DNA of 7,959 bases from Candidatus Zophobacter franzmannii (GCA_030765245.1 JAVCCX010000260.1:1-7959); one strand, 5' to 3'; positions 1-6,695 are shown, counted from the stretch's first letter. Notes: generated from the letters alone by a model not told the origin. Numbers and translations: made by a program.

Positions 1-1396
1 CCGGTATCCCTGAACCGTATATCCACTGAGCAAAGAATTGAGTAAAGTCTTCACCTGTGAGTGTCTCACAAAGTTCTTCAAACTCTGATGTAACAATGTT
101 TCCATTATAATGTTCTTGGAACCATGTCTGGAGGATATTAACAAACATCTCATTCCCCACTCTTGCTCTCAACATGTGAAGGACAGAGGCTGGTTTTTCA
201 TAGGTTACAGGTGTAAATATTGAATTAAAAGCAGGGTCATAGGTCGTATGAGGACCATAATTATTAGCATACGAGAGATAGTATCCTGCAATATCATCTC
301 TAAAGTATTCACACATAGCATCATATCCAAAGGCATGTTCAGTCCAAAGAGCTTCTGAGTAGGTCGCGAAGCCCTCTGATAACCAGATATCTTTGAAGGT
401 CAATACACTAAGACAATTCCCGAACCACTGATGGCACAACTCATGAGCAAAAGTAGTATCATAGTTATGGTTACCTGTTATCATATAGCTGTTAAGAGTT
501 GTCATTGTCTGATGCTCCATTGCACCATAGACACCCATACTAACAGTAGTTTGCCCATACTTCTCGAAAGGATATTCTCCAAAGAGCTGTGAGAAAGCAC
601 TCATCATCTCAGGTAGTATTGATAAATCTTCTGTAGCCTGCGTTATCTGAGATGGACGCACGAAATCCTGAATTGGAATCCCATTATAATACTGGAGTGG
701 TAATTCATGATAATCACCAGCTGTAACACACACCAGATAAGTTGTCATAGGGTTAGAGCCAAGCCAGTTATGTGTCTTTGTGTTATCTCCATTCTCAACC
801 ATGCTGTCTCTAAGTCCATTACAGGCAACAGCCCAGTCATCACGCATTGTGATATGAAGGTCGACTAAGGCTTTATCCCAGGGATGGTCATAACATGGCC
901 ACCAATAACGAGAAGCATCCGGGTCAGAAATGGTAAACACAGAACCATTCTGGAAGAACATTCCACAACCATAAGTTGGACTCATAGTTGGAACTCCACT
1001 ATAATAGACAGTTGTAGTAAACTGATCACCGTTGTTGATACCAATAAGAGGAATAGTCACATGGGTCGCATTCTGACTAAAGTTTGTCTGAATTGTTCCG
1101 TTCACCTCTACGGCTGAGACAGTGAGACCACTAAGTTCCCATTCAATAACTGACATATCTTCTTCAGCATTTACCGTTGCAATAACATGACCGTCAAGAT
1201 ATTGGGTCTGGTCGTTTATTGTCAGATATATCTCGTATTTCTCAACATCAAAACCATGTAGTGAATCAGCTCTTGTATAGTTTCTGAGTAATTCTTCTGT
1301 CTCCATTATTGGAGTAGGTCTATCAAAATGAGGTCTAGCGGCTAATTGAAGTGATGCAATTAACAATAAAACAATAATAAATAGTCTATATTTCAT
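1..1396 (-). CDS. Secreted M1-family metallopeptidase (aminopeptidase N-like), C-terminus cut by window edge
   Basis: 465 codons are visible from the ATG at 1396 to the left edge with no stop. Residues 1-20 (MKYRLFIIVLLLIASLQLAA) form a signal peptide, so the enzyme is exported. The N-terminal beta domain of M1 enzymes spans roughly 45-230. The catalytic domain follows with a GAMEH motif at 291-295 (family GxMEN), the zinc site HELCH at 318-322, the third zinc ligand Glu341 exactly 18 residues later (SEGFATY), and the transition-state Tyr399 in YEKPASVLHMLR. Together these identify a zinc-dependent M1 peptidase, expected to remove N-terminal residues from peptides outside the cytoplasm. AAGGAG lies 6 nt before the ATG and supports the start. 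The fifth residue of the exopeptidase motif is His instead of Asn. The C-terminal helical domain and any sorting tail lie outside the window. The exact substrate cannot be told. Confidence 0.95.
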   Translation of the reverse strand, partial: MKYRLFIIVLLLIASLQLAARPHFDRPTPIMETEELLRNYTRADSLHGFDVEKYEIYLTINDQTQYLDGHVIATVNAEEDMSVIEWELSGLTVSAVEVNGTIQTNFSQNATHVTIPLIGINNGDQFTTTVYYSGVPTMSPTYGCGMFFQNGSVFTISDPDASRYWWPCYDHPWDKALVDLHITMRDDWAVACNGLRDSMVENGDNTKTHNWLGSNPMTTYLVCVTAGDYHELPLQYYNGIPIQDFVRPSQITQATEDLSILPEMMSAFSQLFGEYPFEKYGQTTVSMGVYGAMEHQTMTTLNSYMITGNHNYDTTFAHELCHQWFGNCLSVLTFKDIWLSEGFATYSEALWTEHAFGYDAMCEYFRDDIAGYYLSYANNYGPHTTYDPAFNSIFTPVTYEKPASVLHMLRARVGNEMFVNILQTWFQEHYNGNIVTSEFEELCETLTGEDFTQFFAQWIYGSGIP

Positions 1397-1466
1397 ACCA
1401 TTCTCCTTAGTGTTAATTGATTTTGGGAATGTATAGTTAGAAGTCAATTAGATTTTTGACAAAACA

Positions 1467-1500
1467 AACAGGGAGCACCTTGTTTAAGGAACTCCCTGTT
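1467..1500 (-). terminator. Intrinsic terminator after the small gene at 1522-1762
   Basis: AACAGGGAG (1467-1475) pairs perfectly with CTCCCTGTT (1492-1500). Inside, CCTT (1478-1481) pairs with AAGG (1486-1489) around a GTTT loop, with a 2x2 internal loop between the two helices. Read on the minus strand, the stem is followed by TGTTTTGT, a U-rich tail. It lies 22 nt beyond the stop of the 1522-1762 gene and upstream of the M1 peptidase, so the two are separate transcription units. Confidence 0.8.
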
Positions 1501-1521
1501 GCATAAAGTTATTTATAATCT

Positions 1522-1762
1522 TTATTTCAACAGCCCATCTTGACAATAGGCTGTTGAATCTATAAAATCTTGAGACTTTAGTCTGGATTCTTCAAGTAAA
1601 TATCCACATAGCATAGCATTCTCTTCAGATACATCGATGAATTCCAACTTTGTGGAAAGAGTATGCCAATTGTTGGATACATCTTTAACCCTAAGTTCGA
1701 CGAAAGTGTCGTAGCCGTGGAGTCTTGTTATTTCCCGTGATAAAAGCGTTATATTCAGACAT
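1522..1762 (-). CDS. Small hypothetical protein, unrecognised; possibly frameshifted near its start
   Basis: I do not recognise this protein. The well-formed part reads LHGYDTFVELRVKD..., then WHTLSTKLEFID, SEENAMLCGYLLEE and a tail ending GLLK, stop TAA at 1522. It is soluble, acidic and has no signal peptide or membrane segment. Its frame stays open upstream to a TTG at 1818, but that TTG sits inside the iorB terminator stem, so it is an unlikely start. The only convincing start is the ATG at 1762, with AAGGA 6 nt upstream (1769-1773). It opens a different frame (MSEYNAFITGNNK...) that stops at 1691. Joining the two frames near 1725 by a one-base shift would give a protein of about 80 residues. 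Either the gene is frameshifted (mutation or sequencing error) or it uses an unobvious start. It has its own terminator at 1467-1500. Confidence 0.45.
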
Positions 1763-1790
1763 TTTATGTCCTTGAAAAGGGCTTTGGAGT

Positions 1791-1824
1791 TAAAAGGGAG
1801 GGAGCTTGAGAATATCAAGCTCCC
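1791..1824 (-). terminator. Intrinsic terminator of the iorAB operon
   Basis: GGGAGCTTGA (1800-1809) pairs over 10 bp with TCAAGCTCCC (1815-1824) around a 5-nt loop. Read on the minus strand it starts 9 nt after the iorB stop and is followed by CTCCCTTTTA, a modest U tract. It separates iorAB from the small gene at 1522-1762. Confidence 0.8.
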
Positions 1825-1833
1825 AAATTGTAT

Positions 1834-2409
1834 TTATAAGGACTTAGCTTCGTTACCTGCACGCAATGCTTTCACATTCAGGTCTACGACTTTCTCACCT
1901 TTAGAAATGAAGATTTCATGAAGTGCTACTTCAAGCTGTTCCATGGAGAAACAGGTCTTTTCAGCAGCTGCACCAAGCATAACAATGTTAGATGCAAGGA
2001 CATTACCAATCTCTTTAGCAATGCCTTGAGCATCGATAATGACATGGTTCTTAACCTTTCTAACTTCGTTATATACTGTCTCAATTTCCGGGTAGTTAGG
2101 AATATTTACAAATGGCTTTGCATTTGTAATCAACCAACCATCAGGAGCGAGAAGTGGTAAGTATCTCAGACTTTCCATTGGTTCAACTGAGATAATAAGA
2201 TCAGCTTCACCTTCAGGAATAAGGTCTGAGAAGATCTCTTTATCAGAGATGCGAAGGTTAGATTGAACATCACCACCACGCTGACTCATACCATGAACTT
2301 CTGCCTGTTTAAGGAAGAGATTCTGTTTAACTGCAACCTGTCCGAATACCTTTGCGATGGTAAGAATACCTTGTCCGCCAACACCGGCTAATATAATATT
2401 TATTTTCAT
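1834..2409 (-). CDS. iorB: Indolepyruvate oxidoreductase subunit beta (IorB)
   Basis: 191 residues, full family length, with ATG at 2409 preceded by GGAG 7 nt upstream. This is the POR-gamma-type domain of 2-ketoacid:ferredoxin oxidoreductases. The N-terminal nucleotide-like loop is AGVGGQG (residues 8-14), followed by the very characteristic EVHGMSQRGG stretch (about 38-47). IorB pairs with IorA in the cytoplasm to convert arylpyruvates from transaminated aromatic amino acids, with CoA, to aryl-acetyl-CoA, CO2 and reduced ferredoxin. It starts 15 nt after iorA and is clearly co-transcribed with it; the order iorA-iorB is the usual one. Nothing in the sequence is unusual. Assignment to the Ior rather than another OFOR branch rests on the pairing with the long IorA-type alpha subunit and on overall sequence feel. 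Confidence 0.93.
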   Translation of the reverse strand: MKINIILAGVGGQGILTIAKVFGQVAVKQNLFLKQAEVHGMSQRGGDVQSNLRISDKEIFSDLIPEGEADLIISVEPMESLRYLPLLAPDGWLITNAKPFVNIPNYPEIETVYNEVRKVKNHVIIDAQGIAKEIGNVLASNIVMLGAAAEKTCFSMEQLEVALHEIFISKGEKVVDLNVKALRAGNEAKSL

Positions 2410-2424
2410 GTCTTATCTCCGACC

Positions 2425-4035
2425 TTATTTCTTTGCAGCTTTTTTCTGAGCTCTGATTCTGCGAGTCATTGTCTGGATGCACTCTCTACGAGGGATCACA
2501 ATAGAAACACCATTGTATGCTATTTCTTCTTTATAAACCTGCACCATCTCTTCATGACAGCGTTTGAGAGGAGTTACTACTCTGATATGCTCTTTTTCAA
2601 CACCAAGACCAAGACACATCTCTTCTATCTTGTTCTCACCTGTATAATTCTGCCCACCGGTCATCCCGGTTGTAGCATTATCAAGAATGATGATTACAAC
2701 ATTACTCTTGTCATAAACACAGTCCAAGAGTCCTGTTAAACCACTATGTGAGAAGGTTGAGTCACCAATAACAGCAACAGCAGGGAATAAACCTGCATCT
2801 GAAGCACCCTTAGCCATTGTGATTGAAGCACCCATGTCTAAGCATGTGTTAATGCCATTATATGGAGGCATGAAACCTAGTGTATAACAACCGATGTCTG
2901 AGAATACATGACCGTCACCGTGCTCTTTAAGAGCTTCGTTAAGAGTAACGAATGAGTCGATATGTGGGCAACCAACGCATAATGCAGGTGGACGGCCAAC
3001 GATATCTTCAGGGACAGTTCCAACAACTTCTTTACCAAAACCAAGGGCGACTGCTACCTTGTTTGGGTCCATCTCACCATCATAGGAGAAGGTTCCGTCA
3101 AGACGACCCTTAATCTTCTCATTACCTGAGATATAGCCTTTGAGCATCTCTTCAACAATAGGCTGTCCATCTTCAACAACAAGTATCTTATCACACTCTT
3201 TATACATCTTCTCTACAAGTTTACGAGGAAGTGGATAATGACTGATTTTAAGGATAGGATAATTAACATCTCTGTTTGCAAGATTCTCCATAACATAGTT
3301 GTAACCAAGGCCACAAGCAATGATACCGAGTGACTTGTCACTACCGTCAGTGTAGCTATTGAATTCTGAATTCTCAGAAGCAGCAACTAATTCTGATTGG
3401 AGTTTGATAAGGTTCTTATATTTTCTGCGTGAGAAAGAAGGTAAGAGCATAAATTGGTTCTTATCTTCTGGAAGCTTACCAACATTCTCAGCAATTTTAT
3501 CTCTTCTTGTAACACCGGCTCTAGAATGTGATAGTCTGGTCTCAAGGCGAATCATTATAGGAAGTTTAAACTTCTCTGAAAGCTCGAAAGCTAAGAAAGC
3601 CATATCGTAGCATTCTTGCTGATTAGAAGGCTCAAGACAAGGAATCATTGCAAACTTTGCATAGAAACGAGAGTCCTGTTCGTTCTGTGAAGAGTGCATT
3701 GAAGGGTCATCAGCTACAGCAACAATTAAGCCACCGTTAGCTCCAACAAATGCTGAGTTCATAAACGGATCCGCAGCGACATTAAGACCAACATGCTTCA
3801 TACAAGCCATTGTTCTTTTGCCTGCATAAGACATACCTACGGCTGCCTCCATAATTGTTTTCTCGTTGGAACCCCATGTTCTGTGAATATCACGCTCCAC
3901 TGCTTCTTTATTATGCTGGACATACTCCATTATCTCAGTGGATGGTGTACCGGGATAGGCAAAACAACCGGACATTCCGGCGTCAAGTGCACCCTGTGCT
4001 AATGCCTCATCTCCGAGTAACATCAATTTCTGCAT
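2425..4035 (-). CDS. iorA: Indolepyruvate oxidoreductase subunit alpha (IorA), short form without ferredoxin domain
   Basis: 536 residues, ATG at 4035 with AGGAG 6 nt upstream. The N-terminal pyrimidine-binding domain (about 1-170) begins MQKLMLLGDEALAQGALDAG and contains YPGTPSTEI (27-35) and the Glu58 region. A linking domain covers about 235-330. The C-terminal thiamine-pyrophosphate domain (about 347-515) has the CVGCPH motif at 353-358, SDIGCYTLG (379-387), the TPP/Mg motif GDSTF (424-428) and DNATTGMTGGQ (452-462). It is the catalytic subunit that decarboxylates indolepyruvate and related 2-ketoacids. Classical IorA proteins, as I know them, are roughly 600-650 residues and end in a two-cluster 4Fe-4S domain. 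This one ends after RRECIQTMTRR in a Lys-rich tail with no CxxCxxC motif, so electrons must leave by another route. The reading frame is intact and iorB follows at once, so this looks like a genuine short form, not a broken gene. Confidence 0.93.
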   Translation of the reverse strand: MQKLMLLGDEALAQGALDAGMSGCFAYPGTPSTEIMEYVQHNKEAVERDIHRTWGSNEKTIMEAAVGMSYAGKRTMACMKHVGLNVAADPFMNSAFVGANGGLIVAVADDPSMHSSQNEQDSRFYAKFAMIPCLEPSNQQECYDMAFLAFELSEKFKLPIMIRLETRLSHSRAGVTRRDKIAENVGKLPEDKNQFMLLPSFSRRKYKNLIKLQSELVAASENSEFNSYTDGSDKSLGIIACGLGYNYVMENLANRDVNYPILKISHYPLPRKLVEKMYKECDKILVVEDGQPIVEEMLKGYISGNEKIKGRLDGTFSYDGEMDPNKVAVALGFGKEVVGTVPEDIVGRPPALCVGCPHIDSFVTLNEALKEHGDGHVFSDIGCYTLGFMPPYNGINTCLDMGASITMAKGASDAGLFPAVAVIGDSTFSHSGLTGLLDCVYDKSNVVIIILDNATTGMTGGQNYTGENKIEEMCLGLGVEKEHIRVVTPLKRCHEEMVQVYKEEIAYNGVSIVIPRRECIQTMTRRIRAQKKAAKK

Positions 4036-4070
4036 ACTATACTCCTTTGCTCATTTTTTGTAATTTCCCA

Positions 4071-4099
4071 AATATTCCATAGTCGGGGTTTTAGAGCAA
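4071..4099 (-). promoter_or_regulatory. Putative promoter of iorAB
   Basis: On the minus strand TTGCTC (4099-4094) and AATATT (4076-4071) are separated by 17 nt, placing transcription start near 4064, about 30 nt before the iorA ATG. The hexamers are imperfect. A very AT-rich alternating stretch lies just upstream (about 4106-4138). No operator was recognised. Confidence 0.3.
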
Positions 4100-4200
4100 G
4101 TACTTTTTATATATTCTGATTCTATATATAATATATAAGCCCGTAGCGTTATAAATGTTACTGAAAATGAGTGGAATTAAGAGGGAAAGACAAAGAGTTT

Positions 4201-4284
4201 TTAACCACGAATAATGCGAAAGAACACAATAAGTAGGAGAAAGAGGGACTTAACCACTAAAAACACGAAAAAACACGAAAGGGG
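4201..4284 (+). repeat. CGTG-type intergenic repeat, two copies (CCACGAA orientation)
   Basis: Two tandem copies of a unit whose clean form reads TTAACCACGAAAAACACGA followed by further ACACGAAA blocks. The first (4201-4228) is decayed (ttaaccacga-ataatgcgaa-agaacaca) and the second (4250-4284) is well conserved. They lie just upstream of the GxxExxY gene and are inverted relative to the copies at 4833-4864 and 4971-5006. The rest of 4100-4338 shows only AT-rich sequence and the ribosome-binding site of the next gene. Confidence 0.85.
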
Positions 4285-4338
4285 AAAAAAGTAATTGACG
4301 ATAAGTCTATCCATAAGTAGTTTTAATCGGAGGAAGTT

Positions 4339-4710
4339 ATGTCTACAAGTAACATTTTCATGAAAGATGAGTGCTACGCCATTCAGGGGGCAGTTTTTGA
4401 TGTTTATAGAGAACTCGGTCCGGGTTTTCTTGAGAAGGTATATCAAGAGTGCTTAGGGATTGAGTTTGAAAAAAGAAATATACCTTTTGTCGCACAAAAA
4501 GAACTGGATATTTACTATAAGTGGCAAAAGTTGAATCAGTATTACATCCCTGACTTGATCTGCTACGACAAGATTATCATTGAATTGAAAGTAGTGATTT
4601 CTATGAACAATAATCACGAATCCCAAATGTTAAATTATCTAAAAGCAACAGGTTTACATCTTGGTCGATTAGTGAATTCTGGATCTTTCCCAAAAGTAGG
4701 TATAAAATGA
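4339..4710 (+). CDS. GxxExxY family protein (PDDEXK_3, putative nuclease fold)
   Basis: 123 residues, ATG at 4339 with GGAGG 5 nt upstream. The family-naming motif is at 29-35 (GFLEKVY = GxxExxY). It is followed by a PD-(D/E)xK-like core: PD at 71-72 in YIPDLICYDK and ELK at 82-84 in IIIELKVV. The typical helix SQMLNYLKATGL follows at 95-106, then the family's small terminal strand (GRLVNSGS). The fold suggests a nuclease or nuclease relative, but the family's function is not established and I do not assign one. The gene stands alone, flanked by inverted copies of an intergenic repeat. It stops at TGA right after GIK. The next three in-frame codons read LVL and then TAA, which resembles the usual family ending, so about four residues seem to have been lost through a nonsense change. 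Confidence 0.85.
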   Translation: MSTSNIFMKDECYAIQGAVFDVYRELGPGFLEKVYQECLGIEFEKRNIPFVAQKELDIYYKWQKLNQYYIPDLICYDKIIIELKVVISMNNNHESQMLNYLKATGLHLGRLVNSGSFPKVGIK

Positions 4711-4832
4711 TTAGTTTTATAAACTTTTCCGTTAATCTTTGCCTGCCACTGCGTAATGAAGATGGGCAGTTAACTCCCACTTTCTCTTATTTCTTGCTGG
4801 ACACTCAAATCTCCTTTTCTTTTCTCATTCTT

Positions 4833-4864
4833 GTTTCGTGTTTTTTCGTGCTTTTCGTGGTAAA
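4833..4864 (-). repeat. CGTG-type intergenic repeat, copy C
   Basis: Three spaced CGTG blocks (TTTCGTG, TTTTTTCGTG, CTTTTCGTGGTAAA) matching copy D (4971-5006) over about 31 consecutive bases, and inverted relative to the copies at 4201-4284. The upstream stretch 4711-4832 has no gene I can support; a weak CTGCC/GGCAG pairing at about 4742-4770 is the only structure seen. Confidence 0.85.
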
Positions 4865-4970
4865 GTCTCCTCATCTTCTCTTAAAACTCAGCGAAATGTA
4901 TGAAGAGCTGAAGCAACACAAGCGAATATCTCTATCTCAGTATTTTCTTGTGCATCATTTTATCTTCTCC

Positions 4971-5006
4971 CCTTTCGTGTTTTTTCGTGCTTTTCGTGGT
5001 AAAAAA
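4971..5006 (-). repeat. CGTG-type intergenic repeat, copy D
   Basis: Near-perfect second copy of the unit at 4833-4864. Its flanks also match the reverse complement of the copy at 4250-4284: a shared CCCCTTTCGTG start on one side and a CTACTTATT block on the other. The homology is therefore longer than the core, about 60 bp. On the other side, CTTGTGCATCAT at about 4947-4958 recurs before copy E. No gene is seen between 4711 and 5075. Confidence 0.85.
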
Positions 5007-5075
5007 TCTTTCCCCTCTTCTACTTATTTGTTGACCACTCAAACAGACCTGAGATTGTAACATGAAGAGGTACAA

Positions 5076-5726
5076 ATGAAAGGAATAGTATTTGATTTAG
5101 ACGGCACATTACTCAACACGCTTGGTGATATCAGAGCATCGATGAACAGAATCCTGAAATCTAAGGGGCTTCCCACCCATACTCTGGAGCAATATCATTT
5201 CTTTGTTGGAGCTGGGATCTACAAGCTATGTGAAGCTGTTCTACCCTTAACATATAGAACCGAGTCTGAAGTATGGGAATACATTGAGCTTTTTCGTATA
5301 GACTATCAAGATAACTGGCATGAGCTTACAAAGCCATATCCCGGGATTCCAGAGTTGCTAACAAAGCTACAAGCAGAAGGCTATGAACTTGCGGTTCTCT
5401 CCAATAAACCTGACTACTTTGTCAAACCCATGACCGACTACTATTTCCCGAATATCAACTTCTTCCACACTCAAGGTAACCTTCCAGAACTACCTGCTAA
5501 GCCTGATTTAGACGCTGCCAGATATCTAATCCCTAAACTCAAGTATGATGCAGATCAATACGCTTTTGTTGGTGATTCTGACCTTGATATTTTAACAGGG
5601 AAAGCACTTGGGATGTTCCCTATTGGGGTTAGTTGGGGATTTAGACCTGTGGAAGAACTTTTAGAATCGGGTGCAGCTCATATCCTTAATCATGCAGAGG
5701 AATTGCTCCCTATTTTAGGATTGTAA
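5076..5726 (+). CDS. HAD-superfamily phosphatase, phosphoglycolate phosphatase (Gph)-like
   Basis: 216 residues, the usual length for Gph-type HAD hydrolases, ATG at 5076 with AGAGG 6 nt upstream. All four HAD motifs are present: motif I FDLDGT with nucleophile Asp7 and acid/base Asp9; motif II Ser109 in AVLSNKP; motif III Lys142 in AKPD; motif IV GDSDLD with Asp167 and Asp171. The helical cap inserted after motif I (about 15-85) places it in the HAD-IA group. It is a Mg-dependent cytoplasmic phosphatase. 2-Phosphoglycolate is the likeliest substrate by family, but members vary and the substrate is not proven by sequence. It appears to be a single-gene unit between repeats and a terminator, with no clear promoter seen in the repeat-rich upstream region. 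Confidence 0.9.
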   Translation: MKGIVFDLDGTLLNTLGDIRASMNRILKSKGLPTHTLEQYHFFVGAGIYKLCEAVLPLTYRTESEVWEYIELFRIDYQDNWHELTKPYPGIPELLTKLQAEGYELAVLSNKPDYFVKPMTDYYFPNINFFHTQGNLPELPAKPDLDAARYLIPKLKYDADQYAFVGDSDLDILTGKALGMFPIGVSWGFRPVEELLESGAAHILNHAEELLPILGL

Positions 5727-5729
5727 TAT

Positions 5730-5769
5730 AAAAAAGAAACCTCGATGCTGACCGGCAGGGAGGTTTCTT
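5730..5769 (-). terminator. Terminator shared by convergent genes (strongest on minus strand)
   Basis: AAGAAACCTC (5734-5743) pairs over 10 bp with GAGGTTTCTT (5760-5769). Read on the minus strand the stem is followed by TTTTATATT, a good U tract, so it ends transcription coming from the ORF at 5801-6022. On the plus strand it begins 7 nt after the HAD phosphatase stop and may also serve that gene, though the plus-strand tail (CTAGGG) is not U-rich. Confidence 0.8.
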
Positions 5770-5800
5770 CTAGGGAAGGATATATGAAGGTTTTACAAAT

Positions 5801-6022
5801 TTACAACTTTAAAAAGCCCAAATTAGATATGACATCCTCGTCTTCTTCGAACTCTTGACTAATAGTGTTATCTTCGACAGAACCCTTGTTAATCTTGAGT
5901 TTCATCTGAACCAGACCAAAGAGCTCCTTACCAACCATGATTTCACCATAGTTATCAATTGCCGTAATCTTTTCCATAAAGAGGTCCGCAGGAATAGTAT
6001 CTTTAAAGGTGTTGGTAGTTTT
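5801..6022 (-). pseudogene. Orphan C-terminal ORF, unrecognised; remnant or frameshifted small gene
   Basis: 73 open codons end at TAA 5801, reading KTTNTFKDTIPADLFMEKIT, AIDNYGEIMVGKELFGLVQM, KLKINKGSVE and an acidic tail FEEDEDVISNLGFLKL. It reads as real protein, but I do not recognise it. A stop at 6023-6025 closes the frame upstream. The only in-frame ATG (5977, Met16) has no good ribosome-binding site and would cut into the conserved-looking part. In a neighbouring frame an ATG at about 6053 opens MIFIDIQGKVK; removing one A from the A6 run at about 6019-6024 would join it to this ORF, giving about 83 residues. A promoter-like TTGACA (6063-6058) with GATATT 16 nt later sits just upstream and a terminator sits just downstream. 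Likely a frameshifted small gene or the tail of a disrupted larger one. Confidence 0.45.
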
Positions 6023-6264
6023 TTACTTTTCCCTGAATATCTATGAAAATCATTTTGTGTCAACTATTGATATTAGCGTAATTGGGGACACTTGCACAAA
6101 GGAACTTGCACCGGTCTTCGCCAAAGGCTACGCCCCTGCAGGCCATAGTGAACGCAATGAGTTTGGGGCAAGGGCAAGTAAACACTTTTCATGAAGGTTA
6201 GTAATTATCGTTTGAATTCATTCCCGCCCCACACTTCGTTGCGGTGCAGGTGAGTTATGTTGCA

Positions 6265-6348
6265 AACCCTACAGGGGTTACCCAATACTAACCATAGGTC
6301 GAATGACCAATGGTAACAAAGAAACGAAAGTCAACCCTGACGGGGTTG
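6265..6348. repeat. Three-hairpin intergenic repeat element
   Basis: Hairpin 1: AACCC (6265-6269) with GGGTT (6275-6279). Hairpin 2: ACCAT-A-GGTC (6291-6300) with GACC-A-ATGGT (6305-6314), loop GAAT and one A/A mismatch. Hairpin 3: CAACCC (6332-6337) with GGGTTG (6343-6348). Hairpins 1 and 3 share the AACCCT-N3-GGGGTT pattern and so look like two copies of one unit flanking hairpin 2. No U tracts follow them, so they are not ordinary terminators. The preceding stretch 6064-6260 is clearly richer in G+C than its surroundings and has no gene I can support. Confidence 0.7.
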
Positions 6349-6437
6349 CCTAAGATATGAAGCTAAAGCATCATTTCCTAAAATCACATCCACTGCATTT
6401 CTTGTGCATCATATTGTATTTTTTCATCCCCACCCCA

Positions 6438-6597
6438 TTTCGTGTTTTTTCGTGTTTTTCGTGGTTAGAAAATCCCATCTCCCCTTCCCATCTTTCACAT
6501 AAATACATTTCTTATCTTTTTCCGTGTATTTCCGTGCCTTCCGTGGTTAAAATTCTTATTTCTTTCCCATTCTTGTTTGCGTACATTCGCGGTTAAA
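6438..6597 (-). repeat. Cluster of three CGTG-type repeats (copies E, F, G)
   Basis: Copy E (6438-6467) is close to copies C and D: CGTG blocks spaced by T-runs, ending CGTGGTTAG. Copy F (6519-6552) is a diverged version with CCGTG blocks ending CCGTGGTTAAAA. Copy G (6573-6597) is more decayed and ends CGCGGTTAAA. All three share one orientation. Apparent ORFs across this stretch only translate the repeat. Together with 6023-6437, no gene is supported between the orphan ORF and the peroxiredoxin. Confidence 0.8.
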
Positions 6598-6648
6598 TCC
6601 CCTCGCAATCTCTGTATTTCGCTTTTTCTAAAGGTCTTGAGCTTAGAC

Positions 6649-6675
6649 AAAAAGGCAGAGCTTACACTCTGCCTT
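6649..6675 (-). terminator. Intrinsic terminator of the peroxiredoxin gene
   Basis: AAGGCAGAG (6652-6660) pairs over 9 bp with CTCTGCCTT (6667-6675), loop of 6 nt. Read on the minus strand it lies 20 nt after the TAG stop and runs into TTTTTGTC. Confidence 0.85.
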
Positions 6676-6695
6676 AACACAAATATATCTATCTT

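Noticed and set aside
1763..1818. TTG at 1818 as the start of the small gene
   Set aside because: It lies inside the iorB terminator stem, has no ribosome-binding site, and the residues encoded before about 1730 look unlike real coding sequence.
4295..4323. TTGACG...TAGTTT as a promoter for the GxxExxY gene
   Set aside because: The spacing is 17 nt, but the predicted start would fall inside the Shine-Dalgarno sequence, leaving no usable leader.
4707..5060. 117-codon plus-strand ORF overlapping the GxxExxY stop by ATGA
   Set aside because: The ATGA overlap looked like translational coupling, but the translation is repeat-derived (SCFFVLFVV-type blocks recur at each CGTG copy) and low in plausibility.
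6009..6194. Plus-strand ORF over the G+C-rich island
   Set aside because: No ribosome-binding site; it covers non-coding repeat-like sequence and has no recognisable domain.
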